From Sphingomonadales bacterium 28-55-16 (GTDB taxonomy: Bacteria; Pseudomonadota; Alphaproteobacteria; Sphingomonadales; Sphingomonadaceae), in the NCBI GenBank assembly GCA_002278855.1, contig NCGG01000007.1:1-64000 (forward strand): a DNA stretch of 64,000 nt, written 5' to 3'. Under the pieces are notes generated by a model that saw only the letters and a list, made by a program, of their open reading frames with translations, was not told where the DNA came from and did no database searches. This document shows positions 17,268 through 26,358 of this stretch, piece after piece (position 1 is the stretch's first letter; every line of letters starts with the position of its first letter). Position numbers and translations under genes: made by a program.

Positions 17268-18905
17268 ATGGCCGACTCACCGCACATCCCACCTTTTATG
17301 GACCCGGACCAGTTCATGAAACTGTTTGGGGAAACGGCCGCTACGCCCCCTGATCCGTTAAAAGCATATCGGGCGGCACTGGACGCCTGGGGGCCAGTGC
17401 TTGCACCGCTGGCTCAGGCGGGTCGTGACAAGGTCGATAACGCTGACCGCCGCTTTGCCGCGCCGCAATGGGAACATCCCGTTTTCGATCTTATGCGGCA
17501 AGGTTATCAGGCCATGTCCGAATATATATTGGCTGCAGCCGATCAATTGGACTTGCCCGCGCATGACAAGGCCAAGATGGGCTTTGCGGTGCGCAGCATC
17601 ATTGAGGCGATGAGCCCGGCCAATTCACCCTTCACCAATCCCGTAGCCCTTGAGCGGGCGCTCGAAACCAAAGGCGCAAGTCTTATGTCGGGCATGCAGC
17701 ATCTGATGCAGGATATGCAGCGCGGGCAGATTACGCATACCGATACCACCGCATTTAAACTTGGCGAAAACATCGCGACGACGCCGGGCAAGGTCGTGCA
17801 CCAGACGCCTTTGTACCAGCTCATTCAATATGACCCAACCACGCAAGATGTGTTGGAAGCGCCGCTGATCATTTTTCCGCCATGGATTAACCGTTTTTAT
17901 ATCCTCGATCTGACCGCCGAAAAAAGCTTCATCAAATATTGCGTCGACCAAGGCATTACCGTGTTCGTTGTGTCTTGGAAATCGGCCGATAGCAGCATGA
18001 AGGACATTGTCTGGGACGACTATATCGCAGCGCAGATCGACGCGATCGACACCGTCCGTTCCGGCCTTGATGTGCCCGACGTCCATGCGATTGGTTATTG
18101 CGTTGCCGGAACGACCTTGGCCGCAACGCTCGCCATACTCGCGGCCACCGATGCTGCACATAAGGTCCGTAGCGCGACATTTTTTACCGCACAGGTCGAT
18201 TTCAGCACAGGCGGCGAGCTGCTGCACTTTATCGATGATCAGCAGATCGCGATGATGGAAGCACTGAGCACGCCGCAGGGCTATATGGATGGCCGCTTCC
18301 TCGCGCTGACTTTCAATATGTTGCGGGGCAAGGATTTGATCTGGTCGACGGTCGTAAAGAACTATCTGCTGGGTGAAGATTATCCCGCATTTGACCTTTT
18401 GCACTGGAATGGTGACGTCACCAACCTGCCCGCCAAATGGCATCGCAATTATGTCGTCGACCTGTACCGCGACAACCGTTTGGCGAAGCCCGACGATATG
18501 TCGGCATTAGGCACCCCGATTGACCTGCGGCGGGTGACAACGCCAACCTACATTCAGGCGGGTCGTGACGATCATATCGCACCTGCCGAAAGCGTTTGGA
18601 AATTGCAGGATCATTTTAGCGGTCCCACGAAATTTGTGCTGGCCGGCAGTGGCCATATCGCAGGCGTCGTTAATCCGCCCGCACAGATGAAGTATCAATA
18701 TTGGACCAATGACGCTTCGCCAACATCGCTTGAGGCCTTCATCGAAGGTGCGACCGAGACCAAAGGGAGCTGGTGGCCCGATTGGCGCATCTGGCTGACG
18801 CAGAAGGGCGACAAGCGCGTTCCAGTCAACCCGATGCGTCGACCTGGCCAAGGCACTCTGAAGGCGCTAGAATCGGCCCCAGGGAGCTATGTTAAGGCGC
18901 GATGA
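17268..18905 (+). CDS. phaC: Class I poly(3-hydroxyalkanoate) synthase
   Basis: PhaC polymerises 3-hydroxyacyl-CoA into the polyester of storage granules. From the ATG at 17268 it has 545 aa. The lipase-like box GYCVAGT holds the nucleophile Cys278; Asp435 (GRDDHIAP) and His463 (GSGHIAG) complete the triad, with the same 28-residue Asp-His spacing as Cupriavidus PhaC. The PhaC N-terminal domain starts near residue 60. The frame stays open back to 17157, but that start would overlap the helicase gene; no candidate has a clear ribosome binding site, so the start is uncertain. There is no phaA next to it. Confidence 0.94.
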   Translation: MADSPHIPPFMDPDQFMKLFGETAATPPDPLKAYRAALDAWGPVLAPLAQAGRDKVDNADRRFAAPQWEHPVFDLMRQGYQAMSEYILAAADQLDLPAHDKAKMGFAVRSIIEAMSPANSPFTNPVALERALETKGASLMSGMQHLMQDMQRGQITHTDTTAFKLGENIATTPGKVVHQTPLYQLIQYDPTTQDVLEAPLIIFPPWINRFYILDLTAEKSFIKYCVDQGITVFVVSWKSADSSMKDIVWDDYIAAQIDAIDTVRSGLDVPDVHAIGYCVAGTTLAATLAILAATDAAHKVRSATFFTAQVDFSTGGELLHFIDDQQIAMMEALSTPQGYMDGRFLALTFNMLRGKDLIWSTVVKNYLLGEDYPAFDLLHWNGDVTNLPAKWHRNYVVDLYRDNRLAKPDDMSALGTPIDLRRVTTPTYIQAGRDDHIAPAESVWKLQDHFSGPTKFVLAGSGHIAGVVNPPAQMKYQYWTNDASPTSLEAFIEGATETKGSWWPDWRIWLTQKGDKRVPVNPMRRPGQGTLKALESAPGSYVKAR

Positions 18906-18914
18906 GATTCAGTT

Positions 18915-18932
18915 GACGTTTACGTAAACGTC
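18915..18932. promoter_or_regulatory. 18-bp palindromic operator upstream of acyl-CoA dehydrogenase
   Basis: GACGTTTACGTAAACGTC is a perfect palindrome, 35 bases before the start of the dehydrogenase gene and directly after phaC. The ACGT-rich form resembles operators described for MerR-family LiuR-type regulators of acyl-CoA and branched-chain amino acid catabolism (from memory). No such regulator gene lies in the window. Confidence 0.6.
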
Positions 18933-18967
18933 GCCTAGTCCAAAGTCAGCTTTTTAGGAGAATCGTG

Positions 18968-20161
<1,194 letters not shown>

Positions 20162-20168
20162 TCGCTTC

Positions 20169-20257
20169 CCCCTCCCGCTTGCGGGAGGGGATAGGGGAGA
20201 GCCACTTCGGCGAAAGACGTGGCTCGCCTTCCCCCGCCCCCTCCTGCAAGCGGGAGG
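20169..20257. repeat. Three tandem palindromic repeats between the dehydrogenase genes
   Basis: Hairpin 1 has a perfect 10-bp stem CCCCTCCCGC/GCGGGAGGGG (20169-20190). Hairpin 2 has GAGCCAC/GTGGCTC (20199-20225). Hairpin 3 has CCTCCTGC/GCGGGAGG (20240-20257). Hairpins 1 and 3 share sequence. No T-tract follows. This is a REP-like dispersed element that probably forms stable structure in the dicistronic mRNA. Confidence 0.75.
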
Positions 20258-20300
20258 AGAGAACAAACGCCAATAAGGCGACGATGGAGAGAGACTTCAC

Positions 20301-21440
20301 ATGGATTTCAGCTACACCGAAACGCAGGACATGATCCGCGACACCCTGAGCCGCTTTTTGGCGGACACCTATGATTTCGATAGCCGCAGCAAAATGATCG
20401 CAAGCAACGGCGGCCGTGACACCGGCATTTGGAAGGCGCTGGCCCAAGATCTTGGCATGCTTGGTGCATCCTTTAGCGAAGAACATGGCGGCCTTGGTGG
20501 CGGATATCTTGAAAATGCGTTGGTTATGGAAGAGCTTGGAAAGGTCATCGCGATTGAACCTTATCTCCAGACTGTCGTCATTGGTGGCGGAGCGTTGAAG
20601 GCTGTGGGCGGTGCTGTCGCTGACGCAGTTATCCCTGAAATCATCGGCGGCAATGTCGTCATTGCTTTTGCCTATGCCGAACCACAGGGCCGCTACAATC
20701 TCTCCAATATTCGCACAACCGCGAAAAAGGACGGCGCAGGCTATGTGCTCAACGGCCACAAAAGCGTCGTATATGCTGCGCCATGGGCAACGCATTTGCT
20801 CGTTACCGCTCGCACGGGCGGCGCAAACACAGATGTAAACGGCGTGTCTCTGTTCCTGATCGACGCCAATGCAAAGGGCATTGTCCGCCGCGATTACCCA
20901 ACGGTAGATGGTTTTCAGGCGTCCGAAATCTACTTTGAAAATGCGGCAATTCCCGGCGATGCCCTATTGGGCGGCGAAGGCGCAGGTCTGCCGCTTATCG
21001 AACGCATCGTCGACGAAGCAACGGTCGCAGTTTGCGCAGAATCGTGCGGCGTAACCGCAAAGCTGCATCAAGGCACGCTCGAATATGCGCGCCAGCGCAA
21101 TCAATTTGGCCAACCGATTTCGCGCTTCCAAGTGCTTCAGCATCGGATGGTCGACATGTTCATGGAAGTCGAGCAATCGAAATCCATGACCACCATGGCG
21201 ACGTTGAAGCTCGATTTGCCTGCGGCTGAACGCATGGCTGCCGTATCCGCGTGCAAGGCGAAGGTTTCGCGCGCGGCAAAGTTTGTGGGTCAAAGCGCCA
21301 TTCAAACACATGGCGGTATTGGCATCACGCAGGAATTGGCGATCGGCCATTTCTTTAAGCGGGCGACGATGATCGAGAACCAGTTCGGCTCTGCGGATCA
21401 CCATTATGAACGCTTTGAGCGTCTCACATTGGCGGATTAA
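20301..21440 (+). CDS. Acyl-CoA dehydrogenase, pimeloyl-CoA dehydrogenase small-subunit type
   Basis: This 379-aa acyl-CoA dehydrogenase homologue is the PimD-like partner of the preceding gene. It starts MDFSYTETQDMIRDTLSRF and has the central flavin-binding segments (AYAEPQGRYNL, GHKSVVYAAPWATH). The helical C-domain contains YARQRNQFGQPISRFQVLQHR and THGGIGITQELAIGHFFKR. The two subunits are expected to form a heteromeric flavoenzyme. The 139-base gap between the genes is filled by three hairpins, which could set the subunit ratio. Confidence 0.9.
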   Translation: MDFSYTETQDMIRDTLSRFLADTYDFDSRSKMIASNGGRDTGIWKALAQDLGMLGASFSEEHGGLGGGYLENALVMEELGKVIAIEPYLQTVVIGGGALKAVGGAVADAVIPEIIGGNVVIAFAYAEPQGRYNLSNIRTTAKKDGAGYVLNGHKSVVYAAPWATHLLVTARTGGANTDVNGVSLFLIDANAKGIVRRDYPTVDGFQASEIYFENAAIPGDALLGGEGAGLPLIERIVDEATVAVCAESCGVTAKLHQGTLEYARQRNQFGQPISRFQVLQHRMVDMFMEVEQSKSMTTMATLKLDLPAAERMAAVSACKAKVSRAAKFVGQSAIQTHGGIGITQELAIGHFFKRATMIENQFGSADHHYERFERLTLAD

Positions 21441-21461
21441 AAAGCCTCCAGGGCATTTTTG

Positions 21462-21517
21462 TGCACTGCACCATTTTTTGTTGACATAGTTTGCAATTGC
21501 ACTTATTGTGCAGTGCA
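21462..21517 (+). promoter_or_regulatory. Phasin promoter with candidate PhaR operators
   Basis: A consensus promoter is visible: TTGACA (21481-21486), a 17-base spacer and TATTGT (21504-21509). Three TGC/GCA words surround it: TGCACTGCA (21462-21470), TGCAATTGCA in the spacer (21492-21501) and TGCAGTGCA (21509-21517) over the start site. This layout fits repression by a granule-sensing PhaR protein. No phaR gene is in the window. Confidence 0.7.
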
Positions 21518-21541
21518 ACACAACAGAAATGGTGCGTACAC

Positions 21542-22174
21542 ATGACCAGCAAAGCAGAAACCACTGCCCCATCGAAAACCGCGAAAGTCGCGGCTTCCAA
21601 GGGCGTGTCTGTGAAGGATGCACCGCGCACCGTTGCGAAGACCAAGGTGGAAACGCCTGCTGCTTCGGCGGATCCTAAAACCGTGTCTGTTGAAACAACA
21701 TCGATTACTCAAGGAGTATCAAAAATGACTGACACTGTTAAAGCCGCTGCAGAAAAGACCAGCGAAAAGGCAACCGAGTTTTTCGCAGACGTACGCGTTA
21801 AGGCGAACGAAGCCGCTGAAAAGGGTAAGAAATTCGCCGCTGAAGCCGTCGAATTCAACAAGGCGAATGTAGAAGCCGTCGTTGAAGCAAGCAAGATCGT
21901 TGCCAAGGGCGCGCAAGAAATGGGCAAGACCAATATGGAATTTGCCAAGAAAAATTTCGAAGAAGTGCAGGCCGCGGTCAAAGAACTGACGGCTGTTAAA
22001 TCGCCAACCGATTTTGTGAAGCTTCAGGGTGAATTCGCCCGCAAGGGTTTCGACACCGCAGTTGCACAGGGTTCGAAGAACACCGAAGCGATGGTTAAGC
22101 TGGCCAGCGCAATGTTCCAGCCGATCTCAAACCGCATCGCGGCAACGACAGAGCTTTTCAAGAAAGCTGCATAA
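21542..22174 (+). CDS. Phasin family protein
   Basis: Phasins coat PHA granules and control their size. The C-terminal 149 residues form the phasin domain: amphipathic helices rich in Ala, Lys and Glu (EKATEFFADVRVKANEAAEKG; NFEEVQAAVKELTAVKSPTDF). Two starts are possible. The ATG at 21542 gives 210 aa with a Lys/Ala/Thr-rich N-terminal extension but no clear ribosome binding site. The ATG at 21725 has AAGGAG 8 bases upstream and gives the 149-aa core. I list the longer form because the frame is open and protein-like; both may be made. The consensus promoter and TGC-N3-GCA sites lie directly upstream. Confidence 0.92.
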   Translation: MTSKAETTAPSKTAKVAASKGVSVKDAPRTVAKTKVETPAASADPKTVSVETTSITQGVSKMTDTVKAAAEKTSEKATEFFADVRVKANEAAEKGKKFAAEAVEFNKANVEAVVEASKIVAKGAQEMGKTNMEFAKKNFEEVQAAVKELTAVKSPTDFVKLQGEFARKGFDTAVAQGSKNTEAMVKLASAMFQPISNRIAATTELFKKAA

Positions 22175-22187
22175 GCTTTCGCACGAT

Positions 22188-22269
22188 ATTGCGCCGGTGG
22201 GTTATGTGCCTGCCACCTTTCTCTCTCTCCTCCTTTTGGTGGTGGGTCGTCAAAGCCAACCGGCGCAAT
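22188..22269 (+). repeat. Long nested stem-loop in the phasin 3' UTR
   Basis: Perfect 11-base arms ATTGCGCCGGT (22188-22198) and ACCGGCGCAAT (22259-22269) enclose 60 bases. These contain an inner CCACC/GGTGG stem around a pyrimidine-rich loop. It starts 13 bases after the phasin stop and precedes a terminator. Confidence 0.7.
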
Positions 22270-22280
22270 CCAACAAAGCG

Positions 22281-22316
22281 ACCGTCCTTTTCCTCGGGAA
22301 AGGGCGGTTTCTTTTT
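22281..22316 (+). terminator. Intrinsic terminator of the phasin gene
   Basis: ACCGTCCTTTTC pairs with GGAAAGGGCGGT (one G-T pair) across a short CTCG loop, followed by TTCTTTTT. Confidence 0.85.
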
Positions 22317-22393
22317 GGGGTAATCGAATTGATGGCGAACGGGGCTTGCGGAGTCCCCCTCGCATATCCTATTTCACGCTGATGCAGATATAT

Positions 22394-22723
22394 ATGGCGC
22401 AAGATGATGACGATAATGGCAGCGGCACCCCGGGTGTGGGCCTTGCCACGCGCACGCGTCCAAAAACACAAAAGCCAAACCTTTATAAAGTGCTGCTGCT
22501 GAACGACGATTATACGCCGATGGAATTTGTCATCCATGTGCTCAAGGCGTTTTTCCAGATGGACACCGATCAGGCAACCCGGGTGATGCTGCATGTCCAC
22601 CAAAAGGGCGTCGGCGTTTGCGGCATTTTCACCTATGAAGTGGCGGAAACGAAAGTCACGCAGGTGATGGACTTCGCCCAGAAGAACCAGCATCCGTTGC
22701 AATGCACGCTTGAAAAAGATTGA
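22394..22723 (+). CDS. clpS: ATP-dependent Clp protease adaptor ClpS
   Basis: ClpS delivers N-degron substrates to ClpAP. The 109-aa protein has a flexible acidic N-terminus ([11 protein letters not shown]) and the conserved core [17 protein letters not shown] with the hydrophobic-pocket residues. The [23 protein letters not shown] region follows. The ATG at 22394 is preferred over one four codons upstream; neither has a clear ribosome binding site. clpA is not next to it. The downstream SDR gene overlaps its stop. Confidence 0.95.
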   Translation: MAQDDDDNGSGTPGVGLATRTRPKTQKPNLYKVLLLNDDYTPMEFVIHVLKAFFQMDTDQATRVMLHVHQKGVGVCGIFTYEVAETKVTQVMDFAQKNQHPLQCTLEKD

Positions 22724-23448
22724 GTAAGGCGGCCCTAATCATTGGCGCAGGCGACGCCACAGGCGGCGCAATTGCTAAGGCCTTTGCGCGTGAAGGGTAT
22801 GTCGCATGCGTTAACCGCCGCGCGCGCAATGCCGATCAGCTAGAGGCTTTGGCGCAGTCGATTCGCGCTGAGGGCTATGAAGCCCGTGCATATCCGGCAG
22901 ATGCCCGCATCGAAGAAGAAGTGATCGCCATGGTCGACGCGATTGAACGCGACGTGGGGCCGATTGAAGTCGCGGTCTTTAACATTGGCGCCAACGTCCA
23001 TTTCTCGGTGCTTGATATGACCGCCCAAGTATACCGCAAGGTGTGGGAGATGGCGGCGTTTGCTGGTTTCCTTATGGGGCGTGAGGCCGCACGGCGGATG
23101 GCCGAACGGCAGTCGGGCACCATCATCTTTACAGGCGCAACCGCAAGCATTCGCGGCGGAAAAGGGTTTTCAGCCTTTTCTGGTGCGAAAGGTGCATTGC
23201 GCATGCTCGCGCAATCCATGGCGCGTGAGCTTGGGCCACAAAATATCCATGTCGCGCATGTCATCATCGACGGCGGGATCGATACGGCTTTTATCAAGGG
23301 CATCCGGCCCGATTTTGAAGCGGCCAAAGCCGCAGACGGCATATTATCCCCCGATGCCATCGCTCTGCAATATGTAGCCTTACACAAGCAGCACCGCAGC
23401 GCTTGGACCCACGAAATGGACCTGCGCCCTTGGTCGGAGAGTTTCTGA
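22720..23448 (+). CDS. Atypical SDR family protein lacking the catalytic Tyr
   Basis: This 242-aa Rossmann protein is related to short-chain dehydrogenases. The nucleotide loop is [14 protein letters not shown], and Lys157 of the YxxxK motif is present. The position of the catalytic Tyr is Phe153 (FSGAK). The NNAG motif is replaced by NIGAN. It ends with the [10 protein letters not shown] segment. It therefore may bind NAD(P) without classical redox catalysis, or use another acid. The start is TTG at 22720, overlapping the clpS stop, so translation is probably coupled to clpS. The next gene also overlaps. Confidence 0.85.
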   Translation: MSKAALIIGAGDATGGAIAKAFAREGYVACVNRRARNADQLEALAQSIRAEGYEARAYPADARIEEEVIAMVDAIERDVGPIEVAVFNIGANVHFSVLDMTAQVYRKVWEMAAFAGFLMGREAARRMAERQSGTIIFTGATASIRGGKGFSAFSGAKGALRMLAQSMARELGPQNIHVAHVIIDGGIDTAFIKGIRPDFEAAKAADGILSPDAIALQYVALHKQHRSAWTHEMDLRPWSESF

Positions 23449-24050
23449 TGACAAAAAATTTGGAGTTTCTTTTCGATTTCGGCGGGCCGAATAGCTATCT
23501 CGCCTACAAGAGCGTGCCCGAGATTTGTGCGCGCACCGGTACCGAACTTGTGTATGTCCCCATTCTGCTCGGGGGTCTGTTCAAACTGACGAACAACCAG
23601 GCGCCGATGATGCGTTATGCGGAAACGCCGGCTAAGCGAAACTACGAAATGCTGGAGTTTGACCGCTTCGTGCAGGCGCATGCCTTGCCGTTCAAGATGA
23701 ACCCGCGTTTTCCGCTTAACACGCTCTATGTGATGCGCGGTGCCGTTGCTGCCCAGCGTCTTGACTGCTTTGCGCTTTATGTCGACACGATCATGGCGGC
23801 GATGTGGGAAGACGGCAAGGATGTAAGCGACGCAGAAATTGTCCGCCAGGTCCTCGACAGCGCTGGCCTCGACAGTGCAGCCTTGCTTGCTCTGGCCGAT
23901 AATCCTGACGTGAAAGCCGAGCTGCTGGCCAACACTGAAGCAGCAGCGAAACGCGGCGCATTTGGCGTGCCGACCTTCTTTGTCGGCACCGAGATGTTCT
24001 GGGGCAAGGAGCGGCTTGGGCAGGTTGAAGCGGCGCTCACCAAATCCTAA
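23448..24050 (+). CDS. 2-Hydroxychromene-2-carboxylate isomerase / DsbA-like protein
   Basis: This 200-aa protein of the thioredoxin-like kappa-GST group is typified by 2-hydroxychromene-2-carboxylate isomerase of naphthalene degradation. The N-terminal FLFDFGGPNSYLAYK holds the conserved Ser and Tyr; the C-terminal GVPTFFVGTEMFWGKERLGQVE is the family signature. The start overlaps the SDR stop (TGATG), so they are cotranscribed. Without other aromatic catabolic genes nearby, the real substrate is open. Confidence 0.88.
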   Translation: MTKNLEFLFDFGGPNSYLAYKSVPEICARTGTELVYVPILLGGLFKLTNNQAPMMRYAETPAKRNYEMLEFDRFVQAHALPFKMNPRFPLNTLYVMRGAVAAQRLDCFALYVDTIMAAMWEDGKDVSDAEIVRQVLDSAGLDSAALLALADNPDVKAELLANTEAAAKRGAFGVPTFFVGTEMFWGKERLGQVEAALTKS

Positions 24051-24086
24051 GTTGCGCCGTTACCGATTCCCGCTAAATACGCTGCG

Positions 24087-25367
24087 ATGGACAAAATAAT
24101 CGTACGTGGCGGCAACGCCCTTAAAGGCAAAATTCCGATCTCAGGGGCGAAGAACAGCGCATTGACGCTGATTCCTTGTGCGCTGCTCACCGATGAGCCG
24201 TTGACGCTGCGCAATTTGCCGCGTCTGGCCGACATTGACGGCTTTCAGCATCTGATGAACCAGTTCGGCATATCCACCACTGTAGCAGGATCGCGCCCCG
24301 AAGATTTTGGCCGCGTCATGACGCTTGAAGCGACGCGGATCACCAGCAACATTGCGCCTTATGACCTCGTTCGCAAAATGCGCGCATCGATCCTGGTGCT
24401 AGGCCCCATGTTGGCGCGCGCGGGGGAGGCAACTGTTTCGCTGCCCGGCGGCTGCGCCATTGGCAACCGTCCGATCGACCTCCATCTGAAGGCACTTGAA
24501 GCCTTTGGCGTCGAAATTGAAGTGGCGGCAGGCTATGTAAAGGCAATCGCCAAAAAGGGTATTCCGGGCGGCACATATACTTTCCCCGTCGTGTCTGTCG
24601 GTGCAACCGAAAATGCCTTGATGGCTGCCAGTCTGGCAAAAGGCACTTGTGTTTTGCACAATGCGGCACGCGAACCTGAAATTGTGGATCTATGTAATTT
24701 ACTGGTCGCCATGGGTGCACAAATTGAAGGCATCGGCACGTCGGATCTCATCATCCAAGGGAAAGACCGCCTGCATGGCGCGACCTACCGCGTCATGAGC
24801 GACCGAATCGAGGCAGGCAGCTATGCGTGTGCCGCGGCGATGACCGGTGGTGATATTGAACTCCTAGGCGCAAAGGCCAGCGAGATGGATGCAACGCTTG
24901 ATGCCTTGCGTCAGGCGGGCGTGACCGTCGAAGATACAGGAACCGGCATACGCGTGATATCCGACGGCAAATTGAAGCCGCTGACGATTTCAACGGCGCC
25001 TTATCCCGGTTTTGCCACCGACATGCAGGCGCAGTTCATGGCGATGCTGTGTATGGCCGACGGCGCCAGCGTGCTGACCGAAACCATATTTGAAAACCGC
25101 TATATGCATGTGCCCGAATTGAACCGAATGGGCGCGCATATCGAAACCAAAGGCCGCACGGCTATCGTCCACGGTGTCAAGAAACTCACCGGCGCGCCTG
25201 TCATGGCAACCGACCTTCGCGCATCGATGAGCCTTGTGATTGCTGGCTTGGTGGCAGAAGGCGAAACACATGTGAGCCGCCTCTATCATCTCGACCGTGG
25301 TTACGAACGGCTTGAAGAAAAGCTTCAGTTGGTCGGCGCGGATGTCGAGCGGGTGGGATCAGAGTAA
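24087..25367 (+). CDS. murA: UDP-N-acetylglucosamine 1-carboxyvinyltransferase
   Basis: MurA catalyses the first committed step of peptidoglycan precursor synthesis, adding enolpyruvate to UDP-GlcNAc. The 426-aa protein has the N-terminal GAKNSAL (Lys22, Asn23). The fosfomycin-sensitive loop holds Cys123 in [15 protein letters not shown], and the C-terminal region is [17 protein letters not shown]. Since the active-site Cys is retained, intrinsic fosfomycin resistance by Cys-to-Asp change is not predicted. Confidence 0.97.
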   Translation: MDKIIVRGGNALKGKIPISGAKNSALTLIPCALLTDEPLTLRNLPRLADIDGFQHLMNQFGISTTVAGSRPEDFGRVMTLEATRITSNIAPYDLVRKMRASILVLGPMLARAGEATVSLPGGCAIGNRPIDLHLKALEAFGVEIEVAAGYVKAIAKKGIPGGTYTFPVVSVGATENALMAASLAKGTCVLHNAAREPEIVDLCNLLVAMGAQIEGIGTSDLIIQGKDRLHGATYRVMSDRIEAGSYACAAAMTGGDIELLGAKASEMDATLDALRQAGVTVEDTGTGIRVISDGKLKPLTISTAPYPGFATDMQAQFMAMLCMADGASVLTETIFENRYMHVPELNRMGAHIETKGRTAIVHGVKKLTGAPVMATDLRASMSLVIAGLVAEGETHVSRLYHLDRGYERLEEKLQLVGADVERVGSE

Positions 25368-25375
25368 CCCACGCC

Positions 25376-25433
25376 GTTACATTGTGACCTGGTAACGAAG
25401 CAACAGTTGCCAGTACGGCATTTTTGCGGCAAC
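25376..25433 (+). promoter_or_regulatory. Inverted repeats upstream of the LOV-HTH gene
   Basis: Two small inverted repeats fill the 76-base gap before the LOV-HTH gene: GTTAC-N11-GTAAC (25376-25396) and GTTGCC-N16-GGCAAC (25406-25433). They could be binding sites of the dimeric regulator itself or RNA hairpins. I cannot choose between the two. Confidence 0.35.
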
Positions 25434-25443
25434 GTTCGCGCAA

Positions 25444-26076
25444 GTGAAACTAGACGCATCGCCTTCCCCCGCTTCATCCAGCCGGCATCCGGTTCTGGAA
25501 TCGATTCGTTTTAGTCCGATTGCCACGGTCGTCAGCGATCCTACCAAAGCGGACAATCCACTCATCGCGGTCAACGCCGCTTTTTGCGCGCTGACGGGCT
25601 ATTCCGAAGCCGAAGTGATTGGCCGAAATTGCCGTTTCTTGCGCGGACCAGACACCGAAAATGGCCAAACCGAAAAACTGCGCTCCGCCGTATATGGGCA
25701 ACGTTCGGCTTTGGCGGAACTTATCAACTACCGGAAAGACGGATCTCCCTTTCGCAACGCCGTGATGATCGCGCCCTTGTTCGACGATCAGGGCAATCTT
25801 GAACTTTTCGTCGGTTCGCAGATTGAGGTTTTGCCGGAAGAAGAAAGCATCGGCCTAGTGCGGCAACAACAAGCTGCACAGATTGTCGATCGCCTTTCCC
25901 CACGCCAACGCGAAATATTGCAGCAAATGGCCCGTGGCTTCCGCACGAAGCAAATTGCGTATCGCCTGTCGCTCAGTGAAAAAACTGTCCAGATGCACCG
26001 AATGCTTATGTTTAAGAAGCTTTCGACTTCAAACGCCGCTGACGCTGTTCGCATTGCTGTAGAAGCAGGGCTTTAA
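25444..26076 (+). CDS. Blue-light LOV-HTH transcription factor (EL222-like)
   Basis: This 210-aa protein combines a LOV-type PAS domain (about residues 20-130) and a LuxR/GerE helix-turn-helix (about 148-210). All key flavin residues are present: Cys63 in GRNCRFLRG, which forms the photoadduct with FMN; Asn95 in NYRKDG; Asn105 in PFRNAV; Gln126 in FVGSQ. The HTH is LSPRQREILQQMARGFRTKQIA and SEKTVQMHR. Domain order and size match Erythrobacter EL222, which dimerises and binds DNA in blue light. The start is a GTG without an obvious ribosome binding site. It is the only gene in its transcription unit. Confidence 0.93.
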   Translation: MKLDASPSPASSSRHPVLESIRFSPIATVVSDPTKADNPLIAVNAAFCALTGYSEAEVIGRNCRFLRGPDTENGQTEKLRSAVYGQRSALAELINYRKDGSPFRNAVMIAPLFDDQGNLELFVGSQIEVLPEEESIGLVRQQQAAQIVDRLSPRQREILQQMARGFRTKQIAYRLSLSEKTVQMHRMLMFKKLSTSNAADAVRIAVEAGL

Positions 26077-26118
26077 TTTTCTAAAATATGGTCCGTATTG
26101 CCGCGTTGACGTAGTTTT

Positions 26119-26346
26119 TTATGCGCGTGCCAAGAGCCAAAGCCGAATGGCACTCGCGAGACCACATGGTGTTTTCGCGCCAAGACGCGCGACATCAATC
26201 TGCGCCACAACTGCATTTATCGGCAGCCCCTCAGCATCCGCCGCAGCGCGCAACCTGTCCCAGAATAATGGCTCCAGGCTAATCGAGGTTTGATGCCCCG
26301 CCACCGTCATGCTGCGCTTAACGGGCGGGTGGTAAATATCGCTCAA
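26119..26346 (-). CDS. Ribbon-helix-helix domain protein
   Basis: This 75-aa protein fits the ribbon-helix-helix family of sphingomonads and rhizobia: KRSMTVAGHQTSISLEPLFW, then the helix-rich DRLRAAADAEGLPINAVVAQID and SAIRLWLLARA. It may bind DNA as a dimer, but no target is known. It begins 12 bases after the phaB stop and is probably cotranscribed with it. Confidence 0.85.
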   Translation of the reverse strand: MSDIYHPPVKRSMTVAGHQTSISLEPLFWDRLRAAADAEGLPINAVVAQIDVARLGAKTPCGLASAIRLWLLARA

Positions 26347-26358
26347 ATTCCAAAACCC

